A stretch of DNA of 64,000 bases, from NCBI RefSeq assembly GCF_900637185.1, contig NZ_LR134352.1, positions 3,152,001 through 3,216,000 of the forward strand, given 5' to 3'. This DNA comes from Nocardia asteroides (GTDB taxonomy: Bacteria; Actinomycetota; Actinomycetes; Mycobacteriales; Mycobacteriaceae). Position numbers and translations under genes: made by a program. The notes below the pieces were generated by a model. It made no database searches. It was not told the DNA's origin and worked only from the letters and a program-made list of their open reading frames with translations. Of the stretch, positions 1 to 8,588 are shown in pieces. Positions within the stretch are counted from its first letter, which is position 1; each line of letters opens with the position of its first letter.

Positions 1-392
1 TGTCGGCGCCGGCGCGGTGGCAGGAGAACCGGTCCTTCGACCACTACTTCGGCACCCTGTCGGGGGTGCGCGGGTTCGGTGAGGCGTCGGCGTCGTGGCG
101 CCGATACGGCTGGTCGCCCGAAATCGGGCCCACCGCAGACGGTTTCGTCGAATCGACCGATCCCAACCGGTTGTACTGGGTCAGCGCCACCCTCGACCCC
201 GACGGTCTGGCCGGCCTGGGCTACCGGGCGCCCTGCCTGGTGGTCTCGCCGTACAGCCGGGGCGGGCTGGTCGCCTCGCAGACCTTCGACCACTCCTCGC
301 AGTTGCGGCTGCTCGAGACCAGGTTCGGGGCGGACGTGCCGAACCTGACGGCGTGGCGTCACCGGCGACATGACCTCCACCTAGTGTCCTGA
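1..392 (+). pseudogene. Phospholipase C (phosphoesterase family) remnant
   Basis: Seen: the frame reads [19 protein letters not shown], the hallmark N-terminal motif of bacterial phospholipase C / acid phosphatase (Pfam phosphoesterase family). It jumps within about 25 residues to [17 protein letters not shown], and within 10 more to [16 protein letters not shown] and [21 protein letters not shown]. In intact enzymes of roughly 480-520 residues these blocks are separated by 100 or more residues. Residues before ENRSF do not match the usual hydrophobic strand. After PNLTAW the expected VTGDMTS continues in another frame (about 352-392) and hits a stop. It is therefore a gene shrunk by several internal deletions plus a 3' frameshift. 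The 5' end lies outside the window. It is unlikely to be functional: the central catalytic and metal-binding part is gone. Confidence 0.8.
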
Positions 393-402
393 GGTCGGGG
401 CG

Positions 403-624
403 TCAGCTCGCGGCGGCGGGCACCCAGTAGCCGCCGGCGGCCATGCTGGGGCGTTTGCGCATCGCGGCGAAACTGTGTCTGGCGGGGGAGATCAGGGCGG
501 TGAACCAGGATCGGCGGTATTCGGCGAGAGTCGCTGCGACAGCGGGGTATTCGACGCAATGCACACCACCGGGCATTCCCAGACGGTGGCGAGCCGTTCG
601 GTGGTCTCTGGTGCCCATCATCAT
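403..624 (-). CDS. Small hypothetical protein, possibly spurious
   Basis: A 73-residue frame starts at one of three consecutive ATG codons behind a weak GAAGG. The protein has a plausible amphipathic stretch (AAVATLAEYRRSWFTALIS) and ends GGYWVPAAAS. I recognise no family. It sits between the phospholipase C remnant and coaE, so it could be another decayed fragment, or a frame left open by chance in G+C-rich DNA. Confidence 0.3.
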   Translation of the reverse strand: MMMGTRDHRTARHRLGMPGGVHCVEYPAVAATLAEYRRSWFTALISPARHSFAAMRKRPSMAAGGYWVPAAAS

Positions 625-776
625 CCTTCGGTAGCTGGAGCCGGCCTTCTCGCCTCGGCGAACAGTAGTCCACGCGACGCGCCCGACCCCGGATTTTGGC
701 CGGTGGGCGCATGGGCGTGTCGGAAGAATCCGACGGCGTGCCCCCGGGCGCGGCGGCGTCTGCGAGACTGGGCGCC

Positions 777-1982
777 ATGTTGCGGATCGGCCTCACCGGA
801 GGCATGGGAGCGGGTAAATCCACAGTGGCGCGGACCCTGGTCGAGCTCGGGGCGGTGCTGATCGACTCCGACGCCATCGCCCGCGAGGTCGTCGCGCCCG
901 GCACGCCGGGACTGGCGGCGCTGGTCGAGGCGTTCGGCCCCGACATCCTCGCCGCCGACGGCAGCCTCGACCGGCCCGCGCTGGCCGCGGTGGCCTTCGC
1001 CGACGACGTGTCGCGGGGCAAGCTCAACGCCATCACCCACCCGCTGGTCGGGGCTCGGACTGCCGAGCTGATCGGCGCCGCCCCCGCCGATGCGATTGTG
1101 GTGCAAGACATTCCGCTGCTGGTCGAGAACGGCCTCGCCCCGCTGATGCAGCTGGTCCTCGTGGTCGGCGCCGAGGTGGAGACCCGGTTGCGCAGGCTGG
1201 TGGAGCACCGCGGTGTCGCCGAGGCCGACGCCCGGACCCGGATCGCCGCGCAGGCCACCGACGAGCAGCGCCACGCCGTCGCCGACGTCTGGCTGGACAA
1301 CAACGGCGCCCCGGAAGTCGTCGAGGCGCAGGTGCGCGCGCTGTGGGAGCAGCGGCTGGTGCCCTTCGAGCGCAATCAGCGCGAGGGTGTGCGGTCGCGC
1401 GCCGACTACCGGCTGGTGCCCGCCGACCCGGAGTGGCCCGCCCAGGCGCGCCGGATCATCGCCCGCCTGCATCTGCTCTGCGGCGCCTCGGCGGTGCGGA
1501 TCGACCATGTCGGCTCGACCGCGGTGCCGGGCCTGGCCGCCAAGGACGTCATCGACATCCAGGTGACGGTGGCCGACATGACCACCGCGGAGTCGCTGGC
1601 CGACGCGCTGACCGGCGCCGGATTCCCGCTCGCGGCCGCGGTGACCCACGACAACCCCAAGCCCACCCCCGGCGATCCGGCCGGCACCGACCTGTCCCGC
1701 TGGGGTAAGCGACTGCACGGCAACGCCGATCCCGCCCGCCCGGCGAACATCCATCTGCGTGTACAGGATTCGCCCGGCCAGCGCTTCGCCCTCGACCTGC
1801 GCGACTGGCTGCGCGCCGGCGACGAGGCGCGCGCGGCGTACCTGGCGGTCAAGCGGGAAGCGGAGCAGGCGGCGGCCGACAAGGCGGGCGACGCGGCGGG
1901 CGAGGCCTACTACGCGGTGAAGGAACCCTGGTTCGACGCGGTGTACCCGGAGGTCACCGCCTGGGCGCACGCGCGCGGGTGA
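777..1982 (+). CDS. coaE: Dephospho-CoA kinase with C-terminal GrpB/UPF0157 domain
   Basis: Catalyses the last step of coenzyme A synthesis, ATP-dependent phosphorylation of dephospho-CoA, in the cytosol. The protein has 401 residues. It opens with [17 protein letters not shown] (P-loop, residues 2-18), followed by the [12 protein letters not shown] substrate motif and the DIPLLVEN segment typical of CoaE. From about residue 205 a second domain begins ([36 protein letters not shown]), which is the GrpB/UPF0157 nucleotidyltransferase-like fold. This fusion is known from mycobacterial CoaE (Rv1631), where the extra domain is thought to help folding or solubility. The start at 777 was chosen because the conserved N-terminus begins there; an in-frame extension to 696 has no homology. 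Its position upstream of DUF402 and uvrB matches M. tuberculosis gene order. Confidence 0.95.
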   Translation: MLRIGLTGGMGAGKSTVARTLVELGAVLIDSDAIAREVVAPGTPGLAALVEAFGPDILAADGSLDRPALAAVAFADDVSRGKLNAITHPLVGARTAELIGAAPADAIVVQDIPLLVENGLAPLMQLVLVVGAEVETRLRRLVEHRGVAEADARTRIAAQATDEQRHAVADVWLDNNGAPEVVEAQVRALWEQRLVPFERNQREGVRSRADYRLVPADPEWPAQARRIIARLHLLCGASAVRIDHVGSTAVPGLAAKDVIDIQVTVADMTTAESLADALTGAGFPLAAAVTHDNPKPTPGDPAGTDLSRWGKRLHGNADPARPANIHLRVQDSPGQRFALDLRDWLRAGDEARAAYLAVKREAEQAAADKAGDAAGEAYYAVKEPWFDAVYPEVTAWAHARG

Positions 1983-1999
1983 CCCGACACCAAACTGTT

Positions 2000-2013
2000 A
2001 AACATCAATGTTT
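2000..2013. repeat. AT-rich inverted repeat AAACAT-CA-ATGTTT
   Basis: A perfect 6-bp inverted repeat with a 2-bp centre sits in an unusually AT-rich stretch between coaE and the secreted-protein gene at 2102. It could be an operator or part of a weak hairpin; nothing further can be said from sequence. Confidence 0.35.
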
Positions 2014-2054
2014 CAAAAAGCCGTGAACGCGGGTTACACGCTGTGTACATTGTG

Positions 2055-2078
2055 CCGAGTCACCAGCTGGTGACTCGG
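2055..2078. promoter_or_regulatory. 24-bp perfect palindrome, candidate operator
   Basis: CCGAGTCACCAG is followed directly by its reverse complement, with no spacer and centred on AGCT. The element lies 24 bp upstream of the start at 2102, just after a possible promoter (GTGAAC-N17-TACATT, TACATT near 2046-2051). It would therefore overlap the transcript start or the 5' leader. A regulator-binding site is the likeliest role; a zero-loop perfect palindrome is a poor terminator. Confidence 0.5.
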
Positions 2079-2101
2079 TTCACAGGGAAGTTGTAGCGCG
2101 T

Positions 2102-2533
2102 ATGACAACACATCACCGTCAAATCGGCCGTGCGGGTATCGGCGTCACCGCACTCGGCGCCGTCGCCGCCAGCATCGTGCTGGCCGCTCCGCAGGCCTCG
2201 GCCTGGGTGGGCAATCTCAACGTGGACGGCTCCGGCCACAAGGTGGGCTGCAGTTACAAGCTGACCGCCAGCGTCGAAGTCGACCGGCTGACCTCGGTGA
2301 AGTTCACCGACAACGGCGTCGACATCCCGGGCAGCCCGGTCTCGCCGTCGCTGCTCTCGGGCACGGTGAGCATCACCTGGAAGCCCACCACGACGGGTCA
2401 GCACAAGCTCGAGGCGCGTCAGCTGCTGATCAGCGACTCGATCACCGTCACCGTCGGCGAGGCCGCCGCGACCGGCAGCGCCGGCTGCGGTGGTGGCCTG
2501 GCGGATCTGTTCCCCAGCCTGTCGGCAGGCTGA
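2102..2533 (+). CDS. Small secreted protein with Ig-like fold, paralogue A
   Basis: 143 residues. Residues 1-34 form a Sec signal peptide (hydrophobic core ALGAVAASIVLAA, cleavage expected after PQASA). The mature part resembles a small beta-sandwich / bacterial Ig-like domain: GHKVGCSYKLTASV, VKFTDNGVDI, TVSITWKPTTTGQHKLEA, ITVTVGEA. It has two cysteines, one in GCSY and one near the C-terminus (SAGCGGG), that could form a disulfide. It is clearly paralogous to the protein at 7885-8319, which shares the GCSY, T.YDNG-like, TTW.P...GQH.L.A and TGSA.CG landmarks. Function unknown; presumably cell-envelope or extracellular. A strong hairpin follows the gene. Confidence 0.85.
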   Translation: MTTHHRQIGRAGIGVTALGAVAASIVLAAPQASAWVGNLNVDGSGHKVGCSYKLTASVEVDRLTSVKFTDNGVDIPGSPVSPSLLSGTVSITWKPTTTGQHKLEARQLLISDSITVTVGEAAATGSAGCGGGLADLFPSLSAG

Positions 2534-2550
2534 TCCCCGCCGCGTGGATC

Positions 2551-2595
2551 GACGAAACCGCCCGGACCCGCTACCGAGGTCCGGGCGGTTTCGTC
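2551..2595. terminator. Bidirectional hairpin terminator
   Basis: A perfect 17-bp stem (2551-2567 pairs with 2579-2595) with an 11-nt loop sits between convergent genes ending at 2533 and 2599. The arms end in AAA/TTT-containing sequence (GAAACC / GGTTTC), so it can work in both directions. Confidence 0.8.
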
Positions 2596-2598
2596 GTC

Positions 2599-3123
2599 TC
2601 AGCGCCAGGTGAGCGTGATGCCCCGGGTCGCCAGCCAGCCCTCGAGCGAGTGCCCGTTGGCCGCCATCCCGTCGATCGCGGCGGTCGCGTGCTGGATGGC
2701 GGCCTGGGACTCCGCCGTGTCGAGCAGGCCGCCCGCGTGCGCGGCCAGTAGCTCGTCGACGTCGACGAGCTCGACCTCACGGCCCGTCCGCACCAGCAGG
2801 TCCAGGTAGTGGTCGACGGACTTGTACAGCGTGGCCGACTCCCGGGTGAACGCCCCCACGTCGACGTAGACGTCCTGCCACTGGTCGACGCCGGGGTTGT
2901 AGTGGAACTTCGTCGCCCGCAGCGACAGCTCCGGCAGCACCCACGATTCGAGGTAGTAGAAGTTCGCGTGGTCGGAGTGGCGGCCCATGTACAGGCCCCA
3001 CGGTTCTTCCCGGTAGACCTCCACCGGGCGGACGAAACCCTTGGGATCGGTGTTCGTCCGCGCCGCGATATCGAAGTACTCGATCTTGGGCGGATGCACG
3101 TGCACGGTGGATGCCTGCGTCAT
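2599..3123 (-). CDS. DUF402 family protein (Rv1632c-like)
   Basis: 174 residues, start MTQASTVHVHPPKIEYFD. DUF402 proteins are a family of nucleotide-phosphatase-like or RNA-binding barrels with characterised members in other phyla; the actinobacterial role is unknown. Characteristic segments are KGFVRPVEVYREEPWGLYMGR, ESWVLPELSLRATKFHYNP, YVDVG and a helical tail ending GWLATRGITLTW. The gene sits between coaE and uvrB, like M. tuberculosis Rv1632c. It is immediately upstream (same strand, about 44 bp after 3168) of a second, diverged copy with which it shares the FFD/YFD...RGFIRPV...PWGLY...ITLTW pattern. Confidence 0.85.
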   Translation of the reverse strand: MTQASTVHVHPPKIEYFDIAARTNTDPKGFVRPVEVYREEPWGLYMGRHSDHANFYYLESWVLPELSLRATKFHYNPGVDQWQDVYVDVGAFTRESATLYKSVDHYLDLLVRTGREVELVDVDELLAAHAGGLLDTAESQAAIQHATAAIDGMAANGHSLEGWLATRGITLTWR

Positions 3124-3167
3124 GACCGGAAAATCTACCGGTGACCGGGCGTCGGCGCCCGATCGCG

Positions 3168-3785
3168 TCACATCCAGGTGAGGGTGATCTCCCTGGATCG
3201 CAGCCACCGCTCGACGTCGTACTCGTGCGCGGCCAGTCCGTCGAGCACCGCCGCGGCCCGTTCGAACGCCCGGTCGGCGCGTGCGGTGTCGACGTGCCCC
3301 GCGGCGTGGGCGGCGAGCAGTTCGCCGGCGCCGCGCAGGGTCGCCGACCGGCCGCGGCGGACCGCCACGTCGAGCAGGTAGTCGGTGGCGCGCCAGCGCT
3401 TGGGCCCGATCCGTTCCACCTCGACGATGTCGAGCACGTAGTCGTGGCTGCGATGATGGCCGGGCCGGTCGTGGGTGACCGTGGCGCGCACCCCCGGTCC
3501 GGACAGCAGCCAGGACTCCTCGTGGCGGTGCCGCGGACCTACGGTGCGGGCCAGGTAGAGCCCCCACGGCTGCACTTCGTACCGGTCGACGGGCCGGATG
3601 AAGCCTCGGGCGTCGGTGCTGGTGAGTTCGGCCACGTCGAAGAACTCCACCCGGGGTCTGCCCGGCGGCGGCGCGGTGGGAGTCGCGACGGGCGGCGGCT
3701 GCGGGCCGCGGATCTCGCGCGCGAAGTATCCGGCGAATCCGGTCACCGCCGGAGCCGCGACGAGCAGGGGAAGCAGTGCGCTCAT
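3168..3785 (-). CDS. DUF402 family protein with N-terminal membrane anchor
   Basis: 205 residues. Unlike its neighbour at 2599-3123 it begins with a hydrophobic segment (LLPLLVAAPAVTGFAGYFA) that is a likely membrane anchor or uncleaved signal, then a proline-rich linker (PQPPPVATPTAPPP) and a DUF402 domain: RVEFFDVAEL, ARGFIRPVDRYEVQPWGLYLA, ESWLL, YVLDIVEVE, ITLTWM. It looks like a tandem duplicate that gained a membrane anchor and diverged. The first gene in the pair is transcribed from the region shared with uvrB. Confidence 0.8.
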   Translation of the reverse strand: MSALLPLLVAAPAVTGFAGYFAREIRGPQPPPVATPTAPPPGRPRVEFFDVAELTSTDARGFIRPVDRYEVQPWGLYLARTVGPRHRHEESWLLSGPGVRATVTHDRPGHHRSHDYVLDIVEVERIGPKRWRATDYLLDVAVRRGRSATLRGAGELLAAHAAGHVDTARADRAFERAAAVLDGLAAHEYDVERWLRSREITLTWM

Positions 3786-4148
3786 GGCCTTGTCCTCACC
3801 ACGTGCCGATGATCAGCTCAGGGTACGCCGGGTTCGGCATCGTGCACGGTGTCCGCTGAGCCACACCACGGTGAATGCCCTTGGTACATGGGACTTTTCG
3901 GACATCGCCGGAGGGTGCCGGAAGATTGCCGGTCCGGCCAGGTCCGGTCGGGCGCGGCAGCCGGACCTGGCCGTCGGGTCGCCGGATCGCGATCGCCACG
4001 ATGCTGCCGGTGCGCGTTGCCCCCCGATCCGCGCGCAGCGGGCCGCGTGGCTCGATGAGCGGAAATTCATCGCGACGACACCGGGCGCGGGGCGCCCGCC
4101 CGGCGTGGCGTCCGCTCGTGTCGCGGCCACGACGGCGCTCGTCGCGAC
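3786..4148. other. Intergenic region upstream of uvrB
   Basis: About 360 bp without a convincing gene. The only notable element is ATGGGACTTTTCGG at 3888-3901, which contains one half (GGGACTTT, 3890-3897) of a DevR-type dormancy box but lacks the matching right half. The frames that remain open here have no RBS or homology. Confidence 0.5.
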
Positions 4149-4171
4149 TTGTCGGTGGTCGGGCCTAACCT
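4149..4171 (+). promoter_or_regulatory. RecA-independent DNA-damage promoter of uvrB (PafBC-type)
   Basis: TTGTCGGTG (4149-4157), exactly 8 bp, then TAACCT (4166-4171). This matches the actinobacterial RecA-NDp motif TTGTCRGTG-N8-TAnnnT, known to be read by the PafBC activator after DNA damage. The start codon is at 4179, about 7 bp after the -10 element, so the uvrB mRNA is probably leaderless. Confidence 0.8.
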
Positions 4172-4178
4172 GGAGAGC

Positions 4179-6359
4179 ATGGCATTCGCAACCGAGATCC
4201 CGACGGAAGGGTACGAGGAGCGGGGACACCCGCTGGCTCATTCCGAGCACCGCCCCGTCGGCACCATCGAGCGCGCGGGCGGACAGTTCGAGGTGGTCAG
4301 CGAGCACAAGCCCGCCGGTGACCAGCCCGCCGCCATCGCCGAACTGGAACGGCGGATCACCGCGGGGGAGAAGGACGTGGTGCTGCTCGGTGCCACCGGT
4401 ACCGGTAAGTCCGCGACCACCGCCTGGCTCATCGAGAAGCTGCAGCGGCCCACCCTGGTGATGGCGCCCAACAAGACCCTCGCCGCGCAGCTGGCCAACG
4501 AGCTGCGGGAGATGCTGCCGCACAACGCGGTCGAGTACTTCGTCTCGTACTACGACTACTACCAGCCCGAGGCGTACATCGCCCAGACCGACACCTACAT
4601 CGAGAAGGACAGCTCGATCAACGACGACGTCGAGCGCCTGCGGCACTCGGCGACCTCGAGCCTGCTCTCGCGCCGCGATGTCGTCGTCGTCGCCTCGGTG
4701 TCGTGCATCTACGGCCTCGGTACCCCGCAGTCGTACCTGGATCGGTCGGTGCAGCTGGAGGTGGGCACCGAGATCGACCGCGACGCGCTGCTGCGGCTGC
4801 TGGTCGACGTGCAGTACACCCGCAACGACATGGCCTTCACCCGCGGCTCGTTCCGTGTGCGTGGCGACACCGTGGAGATCATTCCGTCCTACGAGGAGCT
4901 CGCGGTTCGCATCGAGTTCTTCGGCGACGAGATCGAGGCGCTGTACTACCTGCACCCGCTCACCGGCGACGTGGTTCGCCAGGTCGACTCGCTGCGCATC
5001 TTCCCGGCCACCCACTACGTGGCGGGCCCGGAGCGGATGGAACGCGCGGTCGCCGACATCGAGGCCGAACTGGCCGAGCGGCTGGCCGAATTGGAGAAGC
5101 AGGGCAAGCTGCTCGAGGCGCAGCGGTTGCGCATGCGCACGGAGTACGACCTGGAGATGATCCGCCAGGTCGGGTTCTGCTCCGGCATCGAGAACTACTC
5201 ACGTCACATCGACGGCCGCCCCGCCGGGTCCGCGCCGGCGACGCTGCTCGACTACTTCCCCGACGACTTCCTGCTCGTCATCGACGAGTCGCATGTCACC
5301 GTGCCGCAGATCGGCGGCATGTTCGAAGGCGACATGTCGCGCAAGCGCAATCTGGTGGAGTTCGGCTTCCGGTTGCCGTCCGCGGTCGACAACCGCCCGC
5401 TGACCTGGGAGGAGTTCGCCGACCGGATCGGTCAGGCGGTGTACCTGTCGGCCACGCCGGGTCCGTACGAGCTGGGTCAGGTGGGCGGTGAGGTCGTCGA
5501 ACAGGTGATCCGTCCGACCGGCCTGGTCGACCCGCAGGTCGTGGTGAAGCCGACCAAGGGCCAGATCGACGATCTGGTGCACGAGATCCGCGAGCGCACC
5601 GAGCGCGACGAACGCGTGCTGGTCACCACGCTGACCAAGAAGATGGCCGAGGACCTCACCGACTACCTGCTCGGCCTCGGCGTGCGGGTGCGGTACCTGC
5701 ACTCCGAGATCGACACCCTGCGCCGGGTGGAGCTGCTGCGCCAGCTGCGCCTGGGCGAGTACGACGTACTGGTCGGCATCAACCTGCTGCGCGAGGGTCT
5801 CGACCTGCCCGAGGTGTCGCTGGTGGCGATCCTGGACGCCGACAAGGAGGGCTTCCTGCGGTCGAGCACCAGCCTCATCCAGACCATCGGCCGCGCGGCG
5901 CGCAACGTCTCGGGCGAAGTGCACATGTACGCGGACAAGATCACCGACTCGATGCGGCACGCGATCGACGAGACCGATCGCCGCCGCGCCAAGCAGGTCG
6001 CCTACAACGAGGCCAACGGGATCGACCCGCAGCCGCTGCGCAAGAAGATCGCCGACATCCTCGACCAGGTGTACCTGGAGGCCGACGACGAAGTGGCCGT
6101 CGGCGGGTCCGGGCGCAATGTCAGCCGGGGCAGGCGCGCCCAGGGCGAGCCGGGCCGCGCGGTGAGCGCGGGCATCTACGCCGAACGCGACGTGAAGTCG
6201 ATGCCGCGCGCCGAGCTGGCCGACCTGGTCGCCTCGCTCACCGACCAGATGATGAACGCGGCCCGCGAGCTGCAGTTCGAGCTGGCCGGCCGGCTGCGCG
6301 ACGAGATCGCCGACCTCAAGAAGGAACTGCGCGGGATGGACGCCGCGGGGCTGAGCTGA
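4179..6359 (+). CDS. uvrB: Excinuclease ABC subunit B
   Basis: Damage-verifying helicase of nucleotide excision repair; works with UvrA (20425-23400 here) and UvrC. 726 residues. Walker [14 protein letters not shown] lies near residue 71 and the DNA-inserting beta-hairpin region [12 protein letters not shown] near 125. Helicase motif II is DESHVT, the VYLSATPG motif follows, helicase motif VI is QTIGRAARN, and the C-terminal UVR motif ([20 protein letters not shown]) binds UvrC. The ATG at 4179 fits the mycobacterial N-terminus (MAFATE); a further upstream GTG would sit inside the promoter. Only a weak GGAG lies 3 nt before the ATG, consistent with leaderless translation. It follows the intergenic region shared with the DUF402 pair, as in M. 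tuberculosis Rv1633. Confidence 0.98.
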   Translation: MAFATEIPTEGYEERGHPLAHSEHRPVGTIERAGGQFEVVSEHKPAGDQPAAIAELERRITAGEKDVVLLGATGTGKSATTAWLIEKLQRPTLVMAPNKTLAAQLANELREMLPHNAVEYFVSYYDYYQPEAYIAQTDTYIEKDSSINDDVERLRHSATSSLLSRRDVVVVASVSCIYGLGTPQSYLDRSVQLEVGTEIDRDALLRLLVDVQYTRNDMAFTRGSFRVRGDTVEIIPSYEELAVRIEFFGDEIEALYYLHPLTGDVVRQVDSLRIFPATHYVAGPERMERAVADIEAELAERLAELEKQGKLLEAQRLRMRTEYDLEMIRQVGFCSGIENYSRHIDGRPAGSAPATLLDYFPDDFLLVIDESHVTVPQIGGMFEGDMSRKRNLVEFGFRLPSAVDNRPLTWEEFADRIGQAVYLSATPGPYELGQVGGEVVEQVIRPTGLVDPQVVVKPTKGQIDDLVHEIRERTERDERVLVTTLTKKMAEDLTDYLLGLGVRVRYLHSEIDTLRRVELLRQLRLGEYDVLVGINLLREGLDLPEVSLVAILDADKEGFLRSSTSLIQTIGRAARNVSGEVHMYADKITDSMRHAIDETDRRRAKQVAYNEANGIDPQPLRKKIADILDQVYLEADDEVAVGGSGRNVSRGRRAQGEPGRAVSAGIYAERDVKSMPRAELADLVASLTDQMMNAARELQFELAGRLRDEIADLKKELRGMDAAGLS

Positions 6360-6396
6360 GATGCGGGCCCGGCCCGGTACCCCGCGGCGCCGACCG

Positions 6397-6864
6397 CTAG
6401 CTCTGCTCCGCCATCCAGGCGGCGATCCGGCGGTCGGCTTCCTCCCGGGAGATGTCCTCGACCCGGGTGATCACCGCCCACCGGTGCCCGAACGGGTCGA
6501 TCACGACGCCGAAGCGTTCGCCGTTGACGAAGGTCTGCGGTTCCTCCGCGGTGCGGGCGCCGTGGTCGATCGCCCGGGCGATCACGGTGTCGACATCGGG
6601 GCAGTAGTGCACGATCGAGGTGTGTACCCAGTCCTCGGGCGCGCGCACGTTGTTCTCGGGGATGGGCATGCCGAGCTGGATGGTCGAATCGCCGATCAGC
6701 AGTTCGGCGTGCGCGGGCTGCCCGTCGGGCCGGTCGGCCCGGCTGAGCACCTTCGCGCCGAAGACCTCGGTGTAGAAGTCGATGGCCGCGTTGCCGTCCG
6801 GCACGGCCAGGAAACAGGTGATGGAGTGGTAGCCCTCCGGAACGGGCGCAACGGGTTCGGTCAT
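6397..6864 (-). CDS. VOC family protein (PhnB/glyoxalase-like)
   Basis: 155 residues, a single vicinal-oxygen-chelate beta-alpha-beta-beta-beta fold repeat pair of the PhnB type: YHSITCFLAVPDGNAAIDFY, FGAKVLSR, HAELLIGDSTIQLG and the C-terminal GVVIDPFGHRWAVITRVEDI. Family members bind small molecules or metals; substrate unknown. It is divergently transcribed from the AraC-type regulator at 6921 with about 56 bp between starts, so the regulator probably controls it. Confidence 0.85.
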   Translation of the reverse strand: MTEPVAPVPEGYHSITCFLAVPDGNAAIDFYTEVFGAKVLSRADRPDGQPAHAELLIGDSTIQLGMPIPENNVRAPEDWVHTSIVHYCPDVDTVIARAIDHGARTAEEPQTFVNGERFGVVIDPFGHRWAVITRVEDISREEADRRIAAWMAEQS

Positions 6865-6920
6865 GTCATGAATCCTCGCCGGTGGGCGGCTTTCGATCTT
6901 GTAAGAAAGCGACAGATCCG

Positions 6921-7757
6921 GTGACGTCTCCCGATCCCGCGGACATGAAGGGCATTCTGCATCCGGAGGAGCAGGCCAGGCACCGGTCGCTGGACCGGTT
7001 GACGGTCGGGCCCGCGCTGTCCGGCTTCGCGGACCGGTACTGGGTCGTGCGCTGGGACCTGCGCGGTAAACCCGCCTATCGCGCCGAGGTGCTGTCGTTC
7101 CCGTGCGTGAACGTCACCTTCGAGCGAAGCAGCACGCGCACCGGCGGCTTCGTGAACGGGGTGAGCACCACGAAGTACATCCGCGAGCTCGACGGCGAGG
7201 GGGAGACCTTCGGGATCCGGTTCCGCCCCGGTGGCTTCGGCGCGTTCACCGGCCTGGATGTCGTTGTGCTGCGCGATGACTCGGCACCGTTGACCGCCGT
7301 GCTGCCCGGCGCGGCGGGACTGGCCGAGCGGGTGCTGGCCGAGCCCTCGGACGCGGCGCGGGTGGCGCTGGTCGAGAAGTTCTTCGCCGGTCGCGGCCGG
7401 GCCGACGATCCGCAGTACGCGCTGGTGGCCCGCATCGTCGCCGCGATGGCCGAGGACGGCGCGCTCACCCGGGTCGACCAGGTCACCGATCGTTTCGCGG
7501 TCCCCATCCGGACCTTGCAGCGGCTGTTCCGGCGCTATGTGGGGGCCGGTCCGAAATGGGTGCTGTGCCGATTCCGGTTGCAGGATGCCGCCGATCTGCT
7601 GGCCCGGGGCGGGCACGCGGATCTCGCGGAGCTGGCCGCCGGGCTCGGCTATTTCGATCAGGCGCATTTCTGCCGGGAATTCGCCGCGGAGATCGGGATG
7701 TCGCCCTCGGAATACGCGCGTAAAGCGCGGGCGAGCGCGGCGCCCACAGCCGGGTGA
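6921..7757 (+). CDS. AraC-family transcriptional regulator
   Basis: About 278 residues from GTG 6921 (VTSPDPADMKGILHP); an upstream GTG at 6882 is possible but would leave only 17 bp to the divergent gene. The N-terminal sensor part (DUF6597-like: GFADRYWVVRWDLRGKPAYRAE, VLSFPCVNVTFE, FGIRFRPGGFGAFTG) is followed by a C-terminal AraC double helix-turn-helix (RTLQRLFRRYVGAGPKWVL, DLAELAAGLGYFDQAHFCRE). The divergent partner encodes a VOC protein, a common regulator/VOC arrangement in actinobacteria. Confidence 0.88.
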   Translation: MTSPDPADMKGILHPEEQARHRSLDRLTVGPALSGFADRYWVVRWDLRGKPAYRAEVLSFPCVNVTFERSSTRTGGFVNGVSTTKYIRELDGEGETFGIRFRPGGFGAFTGLDVVVLRDDSAPLTAVLPGAAGLAERVLAEPSDAARVALVEKFFAGRGRADDPQYALVARIVAAMAEDGALTRVDQVTDRFAVPIRTLQRLFRRYVGAGPKWVLCRFRLQDAADLLARGGHADLAELAAGLGYFDQAHFCREFAAEIGMSPSEYARKARASAAPTAG

Positions 7758-7884
7758 AGCGGTGTCCAGACCCAGGAATTCGGGTGTCTGAAATATCAGC
7801 ATTTCGACTGGGAACGGTGTTGTCCGTCGATAGTGTCACCGCATTCGCAGCGGGTGCTGCTGCGTGGGAGTGAGGACAGCAACG

Positions 7885-8319
7885 GTGACAACAACTTTCC
7901 GCCGGAACTCGCGGCTCGGCCTGGCCGGGTTCGGCATCGCCACGATCATGGCCACGGCGGCGCTGGTCGCCCCGTTCGCGCACGCCGACTCGACCCAGCG
8001 CGTCGGCGTCGAGGGCAGTGATCATCAGGCCGGGTGCTCGTACACGGTCACCGCGGTGAACGTGGTCGGCTACAGCAGCAGCGACTCCGGTGCCGACGTG
8101 ACCTTCTATGACAACGGCGTCGCGTTCGGCACGGTCGAGGTGCCGGGCATCGGGTCCACCACGACGACCTGGCGTCCCGGCGCGGCCGGTCAGCACGAAT
8201 TGACCGCGCAGGTGGTCGGCGTGGTCGGCGCGCGGTGGATCGTGCCGCTCACGGTGACCGTGTCGCCGTCGACCGGCACCGGCAGCGCCGCCTGTGGACT
8301 GCCCAGTTTCTCCGGCTGA
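7885..8319 (+). CDS. Small secreted protein with Ig-like fold, paralogue B
   Basis: 144 residues from GTG 7885, chosen because GAGGA lies 7 nt upstream and the resulting VTTTFRRNSRLG parallels MTTHHRQIGRAG of paralogue A. Signal peptide with core IATIMATAALVAPF and cleavage after AHA. The mature domain carries GCSYTVTAVNVVGYS, VTFYDNGVAFG, TTTTWRPGAAGQHELTAQV and a C-terminal SAACG. It has two cysteines in the same places as the paralogue at 2102-2533. The two copies flank the uvrB/VOC/AraC block. Function unknown. Confidence 0.85.
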   Translation: MTTTFRRNSRLGLAGFGIATIMATAALVAPFAHADSTQRVGVEGSDHQAGCSYTVTAVNVVGYSSSDSGADVTFYDNGVAFGTVEVPGIGSTTTTWRPGAAGQHELTAQVVGVVGARWIVPLTVTVSPSTGTGSAACGLPSFSG

Positions 8320-8588
8320 TGTGAGCAAAGTCCCAGTCGCGCAAGCGGGTTGATTGTGTTGTGATATGCCACAGTTTTCCCGTATCGCGGTCTGATCGTC
8401 GCAGGTGGGTCTTCACGACTGTCGCGAAGGCCACGGGCATCGCGGACATCGGCGTCAACACTCCCGATGTGATCTGTTGCGATTTGTCGATAAATCGGCC
8501 TGTTTTGGCGTTAGGGTCGACCCAATTGCCGCGCTGACGCTCGATTCCCGGGTCGGTCGGCGTCGGCACCGACCAAGTTGGAGGAGAG
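8320..8588. promoter_or_regulatory. usp upstream region with DevR-like half-site
   Basis: AAAGTCCC at 8327-8334 (GGGACTTT on the minus strand) matches one half of the DevR dormancy box; about 11 of 20 consensus positions match overall. CGATTT-N6-AAATCG (8480-8497) is a short inverted repeat nearer the gene. Otherwise no gene is seen here. Confidence 0.4.

Noticed and set aside
3598..4461. Plus-strand frame through the DUF402 gene and uvrB start
   Set aside because: Spans a promoter and overlaps two real genes in other frames; no ribosome site or conserved motif.
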